This document shows, piece after piece, positions 27,284 through 28,563 of a DNA stretch of 28,563 nucleotides. The notes beneath the pieces were generated by a model that was not told the origin of the DNA, searched no databases, and saw only the letters and a program-made list of their open reading frames with translations. Source of the stretch: Stramenopiles sp. TOSAG23-2 (Eukaryota; Sar); contig LT649398.1 in NCBI GenBank assembly GCA_900128395.1, positions 1-28,563 of the forward strand. The letters are read 5' to 3'. Each line of letters begins with the position of its first letter. Position 1 is the first letter of the stretch. A program made the translations under genes and the position numbers.

Positions 27284-28563
27284 TCAGTTTTTTTTAAAAC
27301 TTGTGTGTAGAATTTTTACTAACCACTCTTTACCAAACTCTTGCAAAGATTCTTTATATTTTGACTTTAATATTTCATCTAATTCTTCTGTTTTTCCTTT
27401 GAAATGATTTATGACTTTCCCCACATATTCTACTGTTATTATGCTATTACTGCTATTATGTTTTTGCAAATATGCAATCAACAATTCCTGCAATACGGCA
27501 TCAGGTAAGCTTTTAAAATAATTGCTTTCAGAAGATTCCAATGAGTTATTTATCGTTGATGGTGGTATTGGCGTTGAAGTTTGAACCTCATCATTTTTCG
27601 GCATAGTTTCATCTTTCTTGTTTTGTTTTTTATCCCGTTTCTTATTTCTTGCTCTTACACGTTCTTTTAGCACATCTGATTTCTTTTTATGTATATCGGA
27701 TATTCTTTTTTTTACGTTCATAATACGTTCTTCATGTGATGCAGTCTTATGTCTAACAAATAGACTCAATCGCCGCATCGCTGATCCTCGTCTAGATTTA
27801 CGTTTTTTTATTGGTAACACCTCTTTTTTTAATTTTGAACGTTTTCCTGCTCTGTGCCTTTTAGCAAGTAGTCGAGAGAGTACAAATGGCGACACCTTTG
27901 TACCGTGCACCGTCTTTTTCTTCTCATCTTCTTTGACAACACTACTACTATTAGTATTAATATTGTGTATTTCTGTCGACGGGTGTATTTTTGAGGAAGA
28001 TATAGTTGCTTCTCTTGTTTGATTTTGTTCGTATTGTGAGGCATTTTGTTGCGAAGCTTCTGTATTATCTTCTTCTCTATTCTGCTCTTCTTCTGTACCA
28101 AAAAGCTGAGATAAAAGCTGCCTTCTTATCCATTTTTCCTTCTCTATTTCTTCTTGTAAAATATTCGCTACTATTAGCGTTTTTTTTTCATTCAATCTTT
28201 CAATATGAATAAATTTCCTACCACCCTGATTTTTTGGTATGAAATGATAGAAGAAGAACAAATACGGCTTTCCTATTATCATCTTATCATATGGATCATA
28301 TGGCAATTTACCTAGACAACAACATTTTTTCCCCCGTCTCCTCCTAGCAATAATACAGCCATAAATATAAAAATACAACACGAGAAGACCAAGCGATGCT
28401 ACTGAAATTTTCGCAGAATTAAAAGCAATAAACCCTTCTTCTTCACTTGCCACAACAATCATTATTGGTATAGCTATTATACCAATCACACTTACAAATT
28501 CTGGGAAACTCCAAACAAATTCAAATTGTAATAAATAATTAATAGTGATCTTCCTACCAAAAG
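27284..28563 (-). CDS. Partial multipass membrane protein with a long basic cytoplasmic tail (5' end beyond the window)
   Basis: The frame stays open to the window edge, so this is the C-terminal ~425 residues of a longer protein; no ATG marks a start. Two membrane segments are visible, FVSVIGIIAIPIMIVVA and ISVASLGLLVLYFYIYGCII, followed by RRRRGKKCCC, a typical cytosolic membrane-edge with possible palmitoylated Cys. A long charged tail follows, with Ser in basic contexts (RRGSAMRRLS), the pattern of basophilic-kinase sites, and a Lys/Arg-rich helix (DVLKERVRARNKKRDKKQNK). The last ~85 residues (SLPDAVLQELLIAYLQKHNS onward) look like a small folded helical domain. A receptor or channel is plausible, but the family cannot be named without the N-terminal part. 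Confidence 0.75.
   Translation of the reverse strand, partial: FGRKITINYLLQFEFVWSFPEFVSVIGIIAIPIMIVVASEEEGFIAFNSAKISVASLGLLVLYFYIYGCIIARRRRGKKCCCLGKLPYDPYDKMIIGKPYLFFFYHFIPKNQGGRKFIHIERLNEKKTLIVANILQEEIEKEKWIRRQLLSQLFGTEEEQNREEDNTEASQQNASQYEQNQTREATISSSKIHPSTEIHNINTNSSSVVKEDEKKKTVHGTKVSPFVLSRLLAKRHRAGKRSKLKKEVLPIKKRKSRRGSAMRRLSLFVRHKTASHEERIMNVKKRISDIHKKKSDVLKERVRARNKKRDKKQNKKDETMPKNDEVQTSTPIPPSTINNSLESSESNYFKSLPDAVLQELLIAYLQKHNSSNSIITVEYVGKVINHFKGKTEELDEILKSKYKESLQEFGKEWLVKILHTSFKKN

Noticed and set aside
1-28563. tRNA genes, rRNA, CRISPR arrays or viral genes
   Set aside because: No cloverleaf or T-loop strings, no spaced repeat array and no capsid, polymerase or integrase-like frame was seen on either strand.

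Overview
The window is nuclear DNA from an AT-rich, compact eukaryotic genome, most likely a free-living protist. The reasons are: split genes with short GT-AG introns (66-156 bp); all three standard stop codons in use; long Asn/Ser homopolymer runs in several proteins; TA, CA, TC and CAA microsatellites; and eukaryote-specific families (DNMT2, APEX2 with a GRF zinc finger, a KICSTOR-type KICS2 protein). No rRNA, tRNA or CRISPR array was seen. The Cys knuckle of the protein at 8451-9830 resembles one I associate with stramenopiles, but I cannot place the lineage with confidence.

Layout. 824-5239 (+): large secreted Cys-rich protein with EGF-like modules, three copies of an unnamed Cys module and a vWD/C8-like C-terminus. 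5368-6318 (-): ankyrin protein. 6806-7996 (-): DNMT2/TRDMT1. 8451-9830 (-): basic nuclear-type Cys-knuckle protein. 11214-12977 (-): APEX2. 13784-14017 (+): small acidic ORF. 14162-15095: inverted-repeat element with four hairpins. 15498-17100 (+): two-exon protein with an internal repeat. 17542-18579 (-): FAH-family protein. 19096-20583 (+): acyl-CoA dehydrogenase. 20801-21761 (-): HpcH/HpaI aldolase. 22002-22270: a second, smaller MITE-like element. 22451-25135 (-): KICS2-like protein. 25741-26397 (+): membrane protein with DUF3592-like topology. 26714-27025 (-): unrecognised small ORF. 27284-28563 (-): C-terminal part of a multipass membrane protein that runs off the window.

The middle of the window (17.5-21.8 kb) groups three catabolic enzymes: FAH fold, acyl-CoA dehydrogenase and HpaI-type aldolase. 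The FAH and aldolase genes, unrelated in protein sequence, carry introns whose sequences are clearly alike, including a 20-base core with one mismatch. This is the most unusual signal in the window and suggests mobile introns (introner-like elements). Other recurrent signals are CAA-repeat leaders directly upstream of start codons, several intergenic palindromes, and a four-times repeated TACCTGGTA motif in upstream regions. Genome maintenance (APEX2), tRNA/DNA methylation (DNMT2) and nutrient signalling (KICS2) genes appear to be ordinary single-copy neighbours with no evident joint function.
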